DNA of 10,625 bases, taken from NCBI GenBank assembly GCA_900771345.1, contig CAAGNQ010000053.1, positions 1 through 10,625 on the forward strand, given 5' to 3'. The notes beneath the pieces were generated by a model. It searched no databases, was not told the DNA's origin, and worked only from the letters and a program-made list of their open reading frames with translations. Position 1 is the first letter of the stretch, and the number at the start of each line of letters is the position of its first letter. Made by a program: the position numbers and the translations under genes. This document shows positions 1-7,336 of the stretch, in pieces. The stretch is from Clostridia bacterium. GTDB lineage: Bacteria > Bacillota > Clostridia > Christensenellales > Borkfalkiaceae.

Positions 1-1471
1 AGCTGGCAAAACTTACTTTTTTCGAGTCCTCAATAGCGTCGAAAAGGTTTGAGGTTTTAGCCTCTTTATACCCCTCTAGTTTAGATATTTTTTCTCTATC
101 CAAATTGTAAAGTTCAGAAAAATTTTCAACGCCGAATTGGTCGTATAATAGTTCGGCAGTTTTTTCACTAAAGCCTTCGATATTCATTCCGTTTTTGCTT
201 GCAAAATTGCAAATTTTAGCAACTACCCTTGGTTTGCAATGCTCGTTCGGGCAGAATATATTTGCACCATTTTCATACAGTTTTGCACCACAATACGGGC
301 AATTTGAAGGTAGGATTATTTCCTTGCAGTCCGGATAAATCTCAGTCGTCCCTAAAATTTCTGGAATAACTTCGTTACTTCTTCTAACTAGTACTCTTGC
401 GCCTATTTTAACACCTTTTCTAATAACGTCCCCAAAATTGTTTAGCGTTGCTTTTGAAACTGTTGCTCCTGCAAGTTCTGTTGGCTCTAAAATGGCAAGA
501 GGGGTAAGTTTTCCCGTTCTTCCAACCTGCCACTTAACGTCTTTTAATATAGTAGTAACTTCCTCTGCCTCAAATTTAAATGCTATTGCCCAACGAGGGA
601 ACTTATCGGTTGCTCCAAGTTTATTTCTTAAACTAAAATCATTAACTTTAACAACTGCGCCATCAGTCAAAATATCGAGTGATTTTCTACTGATATCGAT
701 ATTCTCAATGGCTTTTTTAACCTCGTCTATCCCCTTGCAGACTGCAAGATACTGATGAACCTTAAAGCCGTTGTTTTTCAAAAACTCAACGCACTCCGTC
801 TGCGAAGAGAGTATCGAATCTTCCATAAAGTTTACGTTATAAAACATAATTTCGACCTTTCTTTTTGCCGTAACTTTTGGGTCGAGATTTCTTATCGCAC
901 CTGCAACTGCATTCCTTGCGTTCTTAAGTGGCTCTACTGCACTTTTATTATACTCTTCAAGGTTAGAAAGTCTCATTATCGCTTCACCTTGAACTTCTAA
1001 TTTCTTTTTATAATTTATAGTTAGTGGAAAACTCTTTATAGTTAAAACTTGTGCCGTAACGTCCTCGCCGACAGTTCCGTTCCCTCGTGTTGAGGCACAT
1101 ACGAATTTTCCTTCGTCATAAGTTATGCAAATAGTAAGACCGTCAAACTTATATTCAACGGTGTATTCTATCTGTTTATTCTCTTTATTTATCCTTTTTT
1201 CAAACGCATTAAGCCCCTCGAAGTCAGTCGTTTTATCCAAACTGTAAAGTCTTTCGATATGTTTATGTTTTTTAAAAGCAGAAAGAGGCTCGCCACCTAC
1301 CCTTTTAGTTGGCGAGTCAAATAGCGTTTGCCCTGTTTGCTTTTCTAACTCAACAAGCCTATCGTAAAGCCTATCGTACTCCTTGTCCGAGACGGTTGGA
1401 TTGTCTAAAACGTAATATTCGTAAGCATACTTATTAAGTTTTTCAACAATAGATTTCATTTCCTCTATCAT
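1..1471 (-). CDS. ligA: NAD-dependent DNA ligase LigA, C-terminus cut by window edge
   Basis: LigA seals nicks in duplex DNA during replication and repair, using NAD+ to adenylate itself. My reading of the minus strand gives 490 uninterrupted codons with no stop before the left edge. Visible parts in order: domain Ia NAD-binding pattern YYVLDNPTVSDKEYD at about 19-33; adenylation motif KFDG with the acceptor lysine K108; TRGNGTVGEDVT at about 128-139; LEVQGE at about 158-163; DGAVVK at 270-275; OB-fold region to about 385; a four-cysteine zinc site C391, C394, C407, C412; and the start of the helix-hairpin-helix domain (NIEGFSEKTAELL). The remaining HhH and the BRCT domain lie outside the window. 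The usual TRGDG is TRGNG here, which I take as a tolerated variant. The ATG overlaps the pcrA stop as ATGA and has GGAG 6 nt upstream, so the gene is translationally coupled to pcrA and has no promoter of its own that I can see. Confidence 0.97.
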   Translation of the reverse strand, partial: MIEEMKSIVEKLNKYAYEYYVLDNPTVSDKEYDRLYDRLVELEKQTGQTLFDSPTKRVGGEPLSAFKKHKHIERLYSLDKTTDFEGLNAFEKRINKENKQIEYTVEYKFDGLTICITYDEGKFVCASTRGNGTVGEDVTAQVLTIKSFPLTINYKKKLEVQGEAIMRLSNLEEYNKSAVEPLKNARNAVAGAIRNLDPKVTAKRKVEIMFYNVNFMEDSILSSQTECVEFLKNNGFKVHQYLAVCKGIDEVKKAIENIDISRKSLDILTDGAVVKVNDFSLRNKLGATDKFPRWAIAFKFEAEEVTTILKDVKWQVGRTGKLTPLAILEPTELAGATVSKATLNNFGDVIRKGVKIGARVLVRRSNEVIPEILGTTEIYPDCKEIILPSNCPYCGAKLYENGANIFCPNEHCKPRVVAKICNFASKNGMNIEGFSEKTAELLYDQFGVENFSELYNLDREKISKLEGYKEAKTSNLFDAIEDSKKVSFAS

Positions 1472-3702
1472 AACAACTCCATAGGCGCATATTTTACCGA
1501 TAACGATTTAACGCCGACCCCCTTAAAAGCAACGTCAACGATTCCTGTTCCTTTAACGGCAATAACTACTCCCTCGCCAAACTTGGCGTGCTTTACCCTT
1601 GCGCCACTTTTATATTTTGAAATATCAACGCTTAAGTTCTCTTGTGGTTTACTACCTTTCAAAAAGGATTTGGCATAGCCTGACGAATATCCTACGGTCG
1701 AATAATATCCGTCGCTTTGGTCGTTACTTAATCTTCTGCTATCGTAATTATAAATCCTCTCCTTGTTCGCCTCTTCTTGTTTAGGTGAAACTAAAACTGA
1801 CCTTGCCTCCTTTAAGAATCGAGATTCTGCCATATAACTGCGATTGCCGTACATATACCTGCTCATTGCTCTCGTTAGATATAGCCTTTCTCTCGCGCGC
1901 GTTACGGCAACATACATAAGCCGTCTTTCTTCCTCAATATCACTCTCGTCAGAAGAATTTCTAGAAACAGGAAGTATCCCCTCGTCAAGACCTGCCGTGA
2001 ATACGCATCTAAATTCCAAACCTTTAACAGCGTGAATGGTTGCGATAGTAACGGCGTCGTCACTATTTATATCGTCAGTATCAGAACTTAAAGTTACCGA
2101 ATTTAAATAATCGGCTAAATTTGAATTAGGATTTTCTTTAGCAAATTGTTCAGCAGAGTTCTTTAACTCGTTAATATTATATAATTTGGATATATTCTCT
2201 TCGGTTTTTTCAGAATATTGCTCTAAAAAATTAGTCTTTTCTATAACGCAGTCTAAAACTTCTTTAACAGAATGGTCAACGGAATATTCTTTTAGGTTGT
2301 CGATTAAGCAACCAAAATTAAATAGTTTTGTTTTTGCTGACGAGCCTATACTCGTTTGTTCTAGCCTAAACAAACCCTCGTATAATGACAGTTCTGCCTC
2401 TTTGCAAAAATCCATAAGTTCTTTAAGCGTTTTCTCGCCTATTCCCCTTTTTGGACAAGTGATTGCTCTTAAAAAAGATTCGTTATCATAGATGTTATTA
2501 ACAATTTTTAGATAAGATAAAAGGTCTTTTATTTCCTTTCTCTCAAAGAATTTAAATCCACCGAAAACCTTACAAGGAATTCCGTACTTCATAAACTCTT
2601 GTTCAAAGGCTCTCGATAGCGCGTTAACACGCATAAAAACAGCAAAATCCTTAAATTCATAATCGGTTCTTGCCATAAGATTTTTTATCTGGATTGCTAC
2701 GAACGACGCCTCGCTATTCTCGTCGCCACCGATAAAGGTCTCCACTTTAACGCCGTCTGTATTCTCCGTCCATAATTCTTTTGGTCGTCTTGAAGTGTTG
2801 TTCTTAATAATAGCGTTAGCAAGCGCTAAAATTTTCTTTGTTGAACGATAGTTGCGCTCTAATTTATAAACCTTAGCACCTCTATAAATATCGTCAAACT
2901 TTAATATGTTTTCAATCTTTGCACCACGCCAACCGTAAATGCTCTGGTCGTCGTCTCCTACAACGAAGATGTTCCCGTGCGTTTTAGCAAGAAGCCTTGC
3001 AATAGCAAACTGAACGGTATTAGTGTCTTGAAATTCGTCTATATGAATAAATCTAAACTTGTTTGAATAATACTCTGCTACCTCACTATTACTTTCTAAA
3101 AGGTTTAGTGTTTTAACGAGTAAATCGTCAAAGTCAAGGCAGTTTGAACGATTTAACTGATTTTCATAGTTTTGATAAATATTAGCAATATCCCTTGCGT
3201 TAGGGAGGTGTTGGTCGACACTCTCTCTAAATTCATCAGGACTTAAATAATCGTTTTTTGCGTTTGAGATAGCGTTCTTTGCGCTCTTAAGAATTTTATC
3301 AGCGTCTAAATTAAGGTCCTCAATAATTCTCTTTAGCACCCTATCCTTATCCGTTTCGTCGTAAATTGTAAAATCCTTATCGTATCCTAACTTATCAATA
3401 TCACGCCTTAAAATTTTAACGCACATACTGTGGATTGTTGAAACCCACATATTCTCCACCCCGTCTACTATTCCAGAAAGCCTTTCTTTCATTTCACCTG
3501 CCGCTTTATTGGTAAAGGTTATGGCTAAAATCTGCGAGGGCAAAACTTCTAATTTATTTACAAGGTAAGCAATCCTAGTGGTCAAAACTCTAGTTTTGCC
3601 ACTACCTGCCCCTGCTATTACCAAAACTGCCCCTTCCGTTTGGAGTACGGGTTTAATTTGTTCGTCATTTAATTCTTGAAGTAGTTCATCTATTTTTTTC
3701 AT
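1468..3702 (-). CDS. pcrA: ATP-dependent DNA helicase PcrA (UvrD/Rep superfamily 1A)
   Basis: This is a 3'-5' superfamily 1 helicase that unwinds DNA in nucleotide excision repair, clears RecA and RNA polymerase from DNA, and aids plasmid replication. From the chosen start it has 744 residues, close to the usual PcrA length. Motifs in order: Q-motif LNDEQ (Q15); Walker A AGAGSGKT 30-37 (K36); Ia TFTNKAA 62-68; II DEFQDTN 222-228; III VGDDDQSIYGWRGA 248-261; IV LERNYRS; V TIHAVKGLEF 555-564; VI YVAVTRAR 597-604. A complete C-terminal tudor-like domain (about 697-744, GARVKHAKFGEGVV) matches the RNA polymerase-contacting tail of PcrA. An in-frame ATG 12 codons upstream (3738) is rejected because the -10 hexamer lies between it and this start, and AAAAGGG sits just ahead of the ATG chosen here. 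The stop overlaps ligA by four bases, giving the pcrA-ligA operon order known from other Gram-positives. Confidence 0.97.
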   Translation of the reverse strand: MKKIDELLQELNDEQIKPVLQTEGAVLVIAGAGSGKTRVLTTRIAYLVNKLEVLPSQILAITFTNKAAGEMKERLSGIVDGVENMWVSTIHSMCVKILRRDIDKLGYDKDFTIYDETDKDRVLKRIIEDLNLDADKILKSAKNAISNAKNDYLSPDEFRESVDQHLPNARDIANIYQNYENQLNRSNCLDFDDLLVKTLNLLESNSEVAEYYSNKFRFIHIDEFQDTNTVQFAIARLLAKTHGNIFVVGDDDQSIYGWRGAKIENILKFDDIYRGAKVYKLERNYRSTKKILALANAIIKNNTSRRPKELWTENTDGVKVETFIGGDENSEASFVAIQIKNLMARTDYEFKDFAVFMRVNALSRAFEQEFMKYGIPCKVFGGFKFFERKEIKDLLSYLKIVNNIYDNESFLRAITCPKRGIGEKTLKELMDFCKEAELSLYEGLFRLEQTSIGSSAKTKLFNFGCLIDNLKEYSVDHSVKEVLDCVIEKTNFLEQYSEKTEENISKLYNINELKNSAEQFAKENPNSNLADYLNSVTLSSDTDDINSDDAVTIATIHAVKGLEFRCVFTAGLDEGILPVSRNSSDESDIEEERRLMYVAVTRARERLYLTRAMSRYMYGNRSYMAESRFLKEARSVLVSPKQEEANKERIYNYDSRRLSNDQSDGYYSTVGYSSGYAKSFLKGSKPQENLSVDISKYKSGARVKHAKFGEGVVIAVKGTGIVDVAFKGVGVKSLSVKYAPMELL

Positions 3703-3717
3703 AATAACCCTTTTGAC

Positions 3718-3746
3718 ATTATACCATATATACTGCATATTTTCAA
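3718..3746 (-). promoter_or_regulatory. Sigma-A promoter of the pcrA-ligA operon
   Basis: On the minus strand TTGAAA (3746-3741) and TATAAT (3723-3718) are separated by exactly 17 bases. A TG one base ahead of the -10 makes it an extended -10. Transcription should start about 7 nt past the -10, leaving a leader of only about 9-12 nt before the ATG at 3702, with AAAAGGG nearly at the RNA 5' end. The hexamers and spacing are seen directly. The transcription start is inferred. Confidence 0.85.
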
Positions 3747-3787
3747 GTAATAAATATTAAAAAAAGGCACTCGTATATTTATTTTTC

Positions 3788-3816
3788 TTGCAATCTAGTT
3801 GCAATTATGCTAATAT
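3788..3816 (+). promoter_or_regulatory. Sigma-A promoter of the SDR-pyridoxal kinase pair
   Basis: TTGCAA (3788-3793) and TAATAT (3811-3816) have a 17-base spacer, with TG one base ahead of the -10 (extended -10). The predicted start near 3823 coincides with the GGGAG ribosome binding site (3823-3827), so the leader would be only about 11 nt. It is divergent from the pcrA promoter, and the two -35 hexamers are about 41 bases apart. I see no obvious operator between them. Confidence 0.75.
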
Positions 3817-3833
3817 GTTTTTGGGAGAAAATT

Positions 3834-4670
3834 ATGAAAAAAAATTGGCTTTATAAAAAAACTGTTGTAGTCTCTGGTGCGAGTGGTGGATTAGGGTTTG
3901 CAATCTCAAAACTTTTAATTGAAAAGTTCGATTGCAAAATTATAGGGATTGCAAGAAATGAAAAAAAATTGCTAAGTGCAATCCAAACTCTCGGAGAAAA
4001 AAAGGACAATTTTTCTTACAAGATTTTTGACGTTTCGATAAAAGAAAATTGGCAAAAATTTTATGATTATTTGGTTGAAAAGGATATTAATATTGATATT
4101 TTAATTAATAATGCAGGATTTATGCTACCTTTTAGCAGGTTTGAATATTACTCGGATACTGAAGTTGACGAGATAATAAGAACTAATTTTATTTCCATCG
4201 TTAATTCTTCCAAAATTCTTCTTCCCTTGCTTAAAAAATCATCATCACCTGCAATCGTCAACGTTTCAAGTTCAGCAGGGCTTTGCGCTGTAGTCGGGCA
4301 GAGTATGTATTGCGCAACCAAGTTTGCAGTTAGAGGTTTTACGGAAACTCTTATTGAGGAATATAGAAATCAAATCTATATAGGGGGCGTTTATCCTGGG
4401 TTTATAAGAACTGATATCTTAAGCCGTCAAAAAGTTGGCGATAGGGAAAATAAATTGATTGATAAACTTATGATGCCACTTGATAAAGCCTCAAGAAAAA
4501 TAGTTAAAAGAATTTCTAAGCGAAAAACTAGGACGGTTATTGGTATTGATGGCAGATCTATGGCGTTTTTTTCAAGGCTATTCCCTAAACTAACCCCTAG
4601 AATTGTCACTAAAGTATTAAGGTCCTCTCAGTTAAAACTGTTTGAGGACGTTTTTGAGGAGAAAAAATAA
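3834..4670 (+). CDS. Short-chain dehydrogenase/reductase (classical SDR)
   Basis: This is a classical SDR of 278 residues, expected to be a soluble NAD(P)-dependent oxidoreductase with a Rossmann fold. The full signature is present: dinucleotide-binding SGASGGLG at 14-21, acidic DV at 66-67, NNAG at 92-95, N118, S146, Y159 and K163 of the catalytic tetrad, and PGFIRTD at 188-194. The R41 in the ARN segment after the second strand suggests NADP(H) preference; this is an inference from family patterns. The C-terminus is basic (SKRKTR) with a hydrophobic stretch that may form a lid or touch the membrane, but I see no clear TM segment. The start at 3834 has GGGAG 6 nt upstream. A longer in-frame start at 3807 lies inside the promoter and is rejected. 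Its stop shares a base with the ATG of the next gene (TAATG), so the two are coupled. The substrate is unknown. A link to vitamin B6 is suggested only by the neighbour. Confidence 0.93.
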   Translation: MKKNWLYKKTVVVSGASGGLGFAISKLLIEKFDCKIIGIARNEKKLLSAIQTLGEKKDNFSYKIFDVSIKENWQKFYDYLVEKDINIDILINNAGFMLPFSRFEYYSDTEVDEIIRTNFISIVNSSKILLPLLKKSSSPAIVNVSSSAGLCAVVGQSMYCATKFAVRGFTETLIEEYRNQIYIGGVYPGFIRTDILSRQKVGDRENKLIDKLMMPLDKASRKIVKRISKRKTRTVIGIDGRSMAFFSRLFPKLTPRIVTKVLRSSQLKLFEDVFEEKK

Positions 4671-5503
4671 TGAAAAGAGTTTTAACAATTCAGGATATTT
4701 CCTGCGTAGGAAAATGCTCGCTAACCGTTGCCTTGCCTATAATATCTGCTTTTGGTATCGAAACGGCTGTTTTGCCTACGGCAGTTCTCTCCACTCATAC
4801 GGCTTTTAAGGGTTTTACCTTCTGTGATTTAACCTCTAATTTACAAGGGATTACTAATCATTGGAAAAAGGAAAATATTAATTTTGACACAATCTATACA
4901 GGTTATCTAGGCTCGTTTGAGCAACTTGACATTGTATCAAAAATTTTTGACGATTTTAGGAATAATAATAACTTAATTTTAGTTGACCCGGTTATGGGTG
5001 ATAACGGCAAACTATACGCAGGGTTTACAAAAGAATTTGCTCTTGCTTTTACAAAACTATGCGCTAAGGCAGATATTATCGTTCCTAATCTAACAGAAGC
5101 ATCTTTTATGCTTGGCATTCCGTATTTAGAGGGTGGTTACGACCAAAATTACGTAAAGCATATTCTCAAATCTCTTACTGCTCTCGGTGCTAAAAAGGCA
5201 GTTCTAACCGGCGTTAAGTTTGACGATAATAAACTTGGTGTGTATGCTTATGATAGAGAAAAAGACGAGTATTTTTGTTACTTTAGAGAGCATTTGCCCC
5301 AAAGTTTTCACGGTACGGGTGACGTTTTTGCTAGTTCGCTTTGTGGTGCTATTACTAAAAATAATTCATTTAGTGATTCTCTTAAAATTGCCGTTGACTA
5401 TACTGTGGAATGCATTAAAGAGACGATAAAAAATCAAAATCATAATTGGTACGGCGTAGACTTTGAAAGTGCCTTGCCTTTCTTAATAAAAAATATAAAA
5501 TAA
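4670..5503 (+). CDS. Pyridoxamine/pyridoxal kinase (ribokinase-like PdxK/PdxY family)
   Basis: A 277-residue ribokinase-superfamily enzyme, expected to phosphorylate pyridoxal, pyridoxamine or pyridoxine with ATP in cytoplasmic salvage of vitamin B6 to pyridoxal 5'-phosphate. The N-terminus TIQDISCVGKCSLTVALPII (6-25) and LPTAVLSTHT (35-44) are typical of PdxK/PdxY. DPVMGDNGKLY (106-116) and PNLTEA (139-144) follow, then the anion-hole motif HGTGD (214-218) with catalytic D218. Length and motif order fit the family, with no gap or frameshift. The ATG overlaps the last base of the upstream SDR stop and has AGGAG 8 nt upstream inside the SDR end. A strong terminator follows 13 nt after the stop, so this is the last gene of a two-gene operon. 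ThiD-type hydroxymethylpyrimidine kinase is the main alternative. The DISCVGKCSLT start favours the pyridoxal side. Confidence 0.92.
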   Translation: MKRVLTIQDISCVGKCSLTVALPIISAFGIETAVLPTAVLSTHTAFKGFTFCDLTSNLQGITNHWKKENINFDTIYTGYLGSFEQLDIVSKIFDDFRNNNNLILVDPVMGDNGKLYAGFTKEFALAFTKLCAKADIIVPNLTEASFMLGIPYLEGGYDQNYVKHILKSLTALGAKKAVLTGVKFDDNKLGVYAYDREKDEYFCYFREHLPQSFHGTGDVFASSLCGAITKNNSFSDSLKIAVDYTVECIKETIKNQNHNWYGVDFESALPFLIKNIK

Positions 5504-5516
5504 TGCCAAATAGTTA

Positions 5517-5551
5517 GGGGCGTTTGCATTTGCAAACGCCCCTTTAATATT
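5517..5551 (+). terminator. Rho-independent terminator after the pyridoxal kinase gene
   Basis: A perfect 12-base inverted repeat (5517-5528 with 5531-5542; arm GGGGCGTTTGCA) forms a G+C-rich hairpin followed by TTTAATATT. It lies between convergent operons. Read on the minus strand the stem is followed by TAACTATTT, a poorer U-tract, so it may also stop the SIS operon, less efficiently. Confidence 0.88.
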
Positions 5552-5574
5552 AAGATGATAAGTTCACAATATAT

Positions 5575-6657
5575 CTACTTTGTTATAGTTATCTTATTTA
5601 ACGCTCTTGGACTATCAGGATTATTACCTATTGCGCAAGAAATTTTGCAGGCAAACATCTGTGCAAACAACGCAAACGCAAACATACATATTTCTTCAGA
5701 AACACCGAAGTTTAAGTATGCGTCGTTACATCTAGCAAATCTATTAGTCAACAGACAGTCGTTTGTCACGAGTAATACGGGTGCGCCGAGATTAAGCATT
5801 TTTTCGATAAGTTTAATTTGGTCGGCACGAACGTTTTCTTGCACCTCGTCTTCCCCACTATATTGAGCACAATAAACCACAACCGGCGTGCTTGAATTTA
5901 CCATTGCCATAGGTCCGTGATAGAAATCACTCCCTGCATATCCCTTCATTTGAATATAACAGGTTTCCTGAAGTTTTAACGTTGCCTCTAACGCTATAGG
6001 ATACGTTATTCCACGAGAGAGCACAAATCCACTTTTCATATCCTTAAACTTATCGGCATACTTTGTGGTCAAAACGTCAATTTGAGGGATAACCTTTTCT
6101 ATCTCCTGCTTTAAATTCTTTAAATACAACAAGTTTTCCCTGTGATTTGAAAGTTCTGATGCAAGCCATAACATTATGAAAAGTTGGGCACTAAAAGTTT
6201 TTGTCGCCGCGACACTCCTCTCTAATCCTGCATTACACCATAAATGATATTTTGCCTCTTTTGCAAGTGGGCTATTTTTATCGTTGGTTATCGCAATGGT
6301 TATGGCTTTATCACGATTGCCTCTTTTTATAACCTCTAAAACGTCAGCCGCCTTGCCACTTTGACTACAGCCTATTACAACGCTTTCTGAAAAATTAACC
6401 TTGCCGTTATATAAGGTTATAACACTAGGTGCCGCAAGACTAACTGTGTACTTTGTGTTTATTTCAAGTATATATTTTAGAAATGTCAAAGCGTGATCAC
6501 TCGTACCCCTCCCTGCACATACAAAATTCCTTGCTGAACTCATTTTTATATCCTCTACAAGGCGTTTCATCACCTCTGCGTTCTCACTGATAATTTCACC
6601 AAAAATTCTTGGTGTTTCACTAATTTCTTTCCACATTAACGTTTCTGTATGTTTCAT
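5575..6657 (-). CDS. Double-SIS sugar-phosphate isomerase/deaminase, GlmS-like without glutaminase domain
   Basis: A 360-residue protein with two SIS domains (about 30-170 and 205-345), matching the isomerase half of glucosamine-6-phosphate synthase but with no N-terminal Cys glutaminase domain. Sugar-phosphate-binding serines lie in GRGTSD (49-54) and CSQSGKAADVL (97-107). All five isomerase active-site positions of E. coli GlmS can be placed by motif: E224, K228 and E231 in the EATLKLQE segment, H247 in YHGP, and K355 in the PRALNK tail. Relatives without the glutaminase domain include type II GlcN6P deaminase (NagB-II), AgaS and fructosamine-6-phosphate deglycase FrlB. I expect release or transfer of an amino group from a ketose/aldose 6-phosphate in the cytoplasm. 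It is the last gene of the five-gene minus operon, with GAGGAG 6 nt before its ATG and a 37-nt gap from the gene upstream. The ROK kinase in the operon could make its substrate. Confidence 0.9.
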   Translation of the reverse strand: MKHTETLMWKEISETPRIFGEIISENAEVMKRLVEDIKMSSARNFVCAGRGTSDHALTFLKYILEINTKYTVSLAAPSVITLYNGKVNFSESVVIGCSQSGKAADVLEVIKRGNRDKAITIAITNDKNSPLAKEAKYHLWCNAGLERSVAATKTFSAQLFIMLWLASELSNHRENLLYLKNLKQEIEKVIPQIDVLTTKYADKFKDMKSGFVLSRGITYPIALEATLKLQETCYIQMKGYAGSDFYHGPMAMVNSSTPVVVYCAQYSGEDEVQENVRADQIKLIEKMLNLGAPVLLVTNDCLLTNRFARCNDAYLNFGVSEEICMFAFALFAQMFACKISCAIGNNPDSPRALNKITITK

Positions 6658-6694
6658 AATACACTCCTCGTTTTTAGTTTTTTATGCTAAAACT

Positions 6695-7312
6695 TTATCT
6701 TATAAAGTTTGTTTTAATATGTTTTTCCTGCTCTGGTGGGTTTATCCCATTCTGCTTTGCACATTCAATGCATTTTATTAGCCACGCCATATTTTGACCT
6801 AAAATACTCATGGTTTGCATGCCCTCTTGGTCTTGTTCAACCTGCTCGGCATTGCTACCAAACGCCATATTCCAATACTCGCTTGAAATAACTGGCATAT
6901 TATTTATAGTAAAATATTTGTTTATTGCGTCAACCGTTGTCGTCGTCCCTGCTCTTCTTGCAACTGCAATTGCACAGGCAGGTTTATTTGCAAAACAAGA
7001 CTTCCCAAAAAATACTCTGTCTAATAACGACTTTAGCGTTCCGTTCATTGACGCATAATATACTGGACTCCCCACAACTAATCCGTCTGCAACCTTTAGT
7101 TTTTCTATAACTTCGTTGACTATATCGTCTGTTATGCATTTGCCAAGTTTAGTGCAAGCCCCACACGCCATACAGCCGGTAATTTTTTGGCTACCAACGT
7201 TTATAATCTCAGTTAAAATCCCATTGTCATTAAGCACTTTTTCTATTTCTTGTAATGCTCTAAACGTCGTGCCATTCGTGTGTGGACTGCCGTTTATCAT
7301 TAATACTTTCAT
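6695..7312 (-). CDS. Flavodoxin-fold NAD(P)H-dependent FMN reductase / iron-sulfur flavoprotein-like
   Basis: A 205-residue flavodoxin-like protein predicted to bind FMN and transfer electrons from NAD(P)H. The phosphate-binding loop NGSPHTNGTT is at 7-16, and GSPVYYASMNGTLKSLLDR at 81-99 is the usual second FMN contact and dimer helix. Between them, C47-x2-C50-x2-C53-x5-C59 fits the compact cysteine pattern of iron-sulfur flavoproteins (ISF), which hold a [4Fe-4S] cluster. The C-terminal half is more variable. The ATG has a perfect AGGAGGT (7317-7323) 4 nt upstream and follows the histidine kinase stop by 24 nt. The physiological acceptor is not evident, and its presence in an operon with sugar enzymes is unexplained. 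A simple quinone or nitro reductase without a cluster is the alternative. Confidence 0.9.
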   Translation of the reverse strand: MKVLMINGSPHTNGTTFRALQEIEKVLNDNGILTEIINVGSQKITGCMACGACTKLGKCITDDIVNEVIEKLKVADGLVVGSPVYYASMNGTLKSLLDRVFFGKSCFANKPACAIAVARRAGTTTTVDAINKYFTINNMPVISSEYWNMAFGSNAEQVEQDQEGMQTMSILGQNMAWLIKCIECAKQNGINPPEQEKHIKTNFIR

Positions 7313-7336
7313 AGTGACCTCCTGTCGTTAACCTAC

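Noticed and set aside
438..1000. Two plus-strand open frames opposite the left-edge gene
   Set aside because: They are antisense to an uninterrupted ligA frame with all expected motifs, and neither resembles a known protein.
3703..3738. Longer pcrA start 12 codons upstream
   Set aside because: The -10 TATAAT lies between this ATG and the internal one, so it would not be transcribed. AAAAGGG precedes the internal ATG, and the family N-terminus begins there.
3807..3833. Longer SDR start nine codons upstream
   Set aside because: It lies within the promoter, ahead of the -10 hexamer. GGGAG precedes the ATG at 3834, which fits the usual short N-terminus before the Rossmann motif.
6690..6710. Nine-base A/T-only inverted repeat at the end of the flavodoxin-like gene, as a possible terminator splitting the operon
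   Set aside because: The stem has almost no G or C, a 3-base loop and no U-run after it on the minus strand, and it overlaps the stop codon. It is too weak to call.
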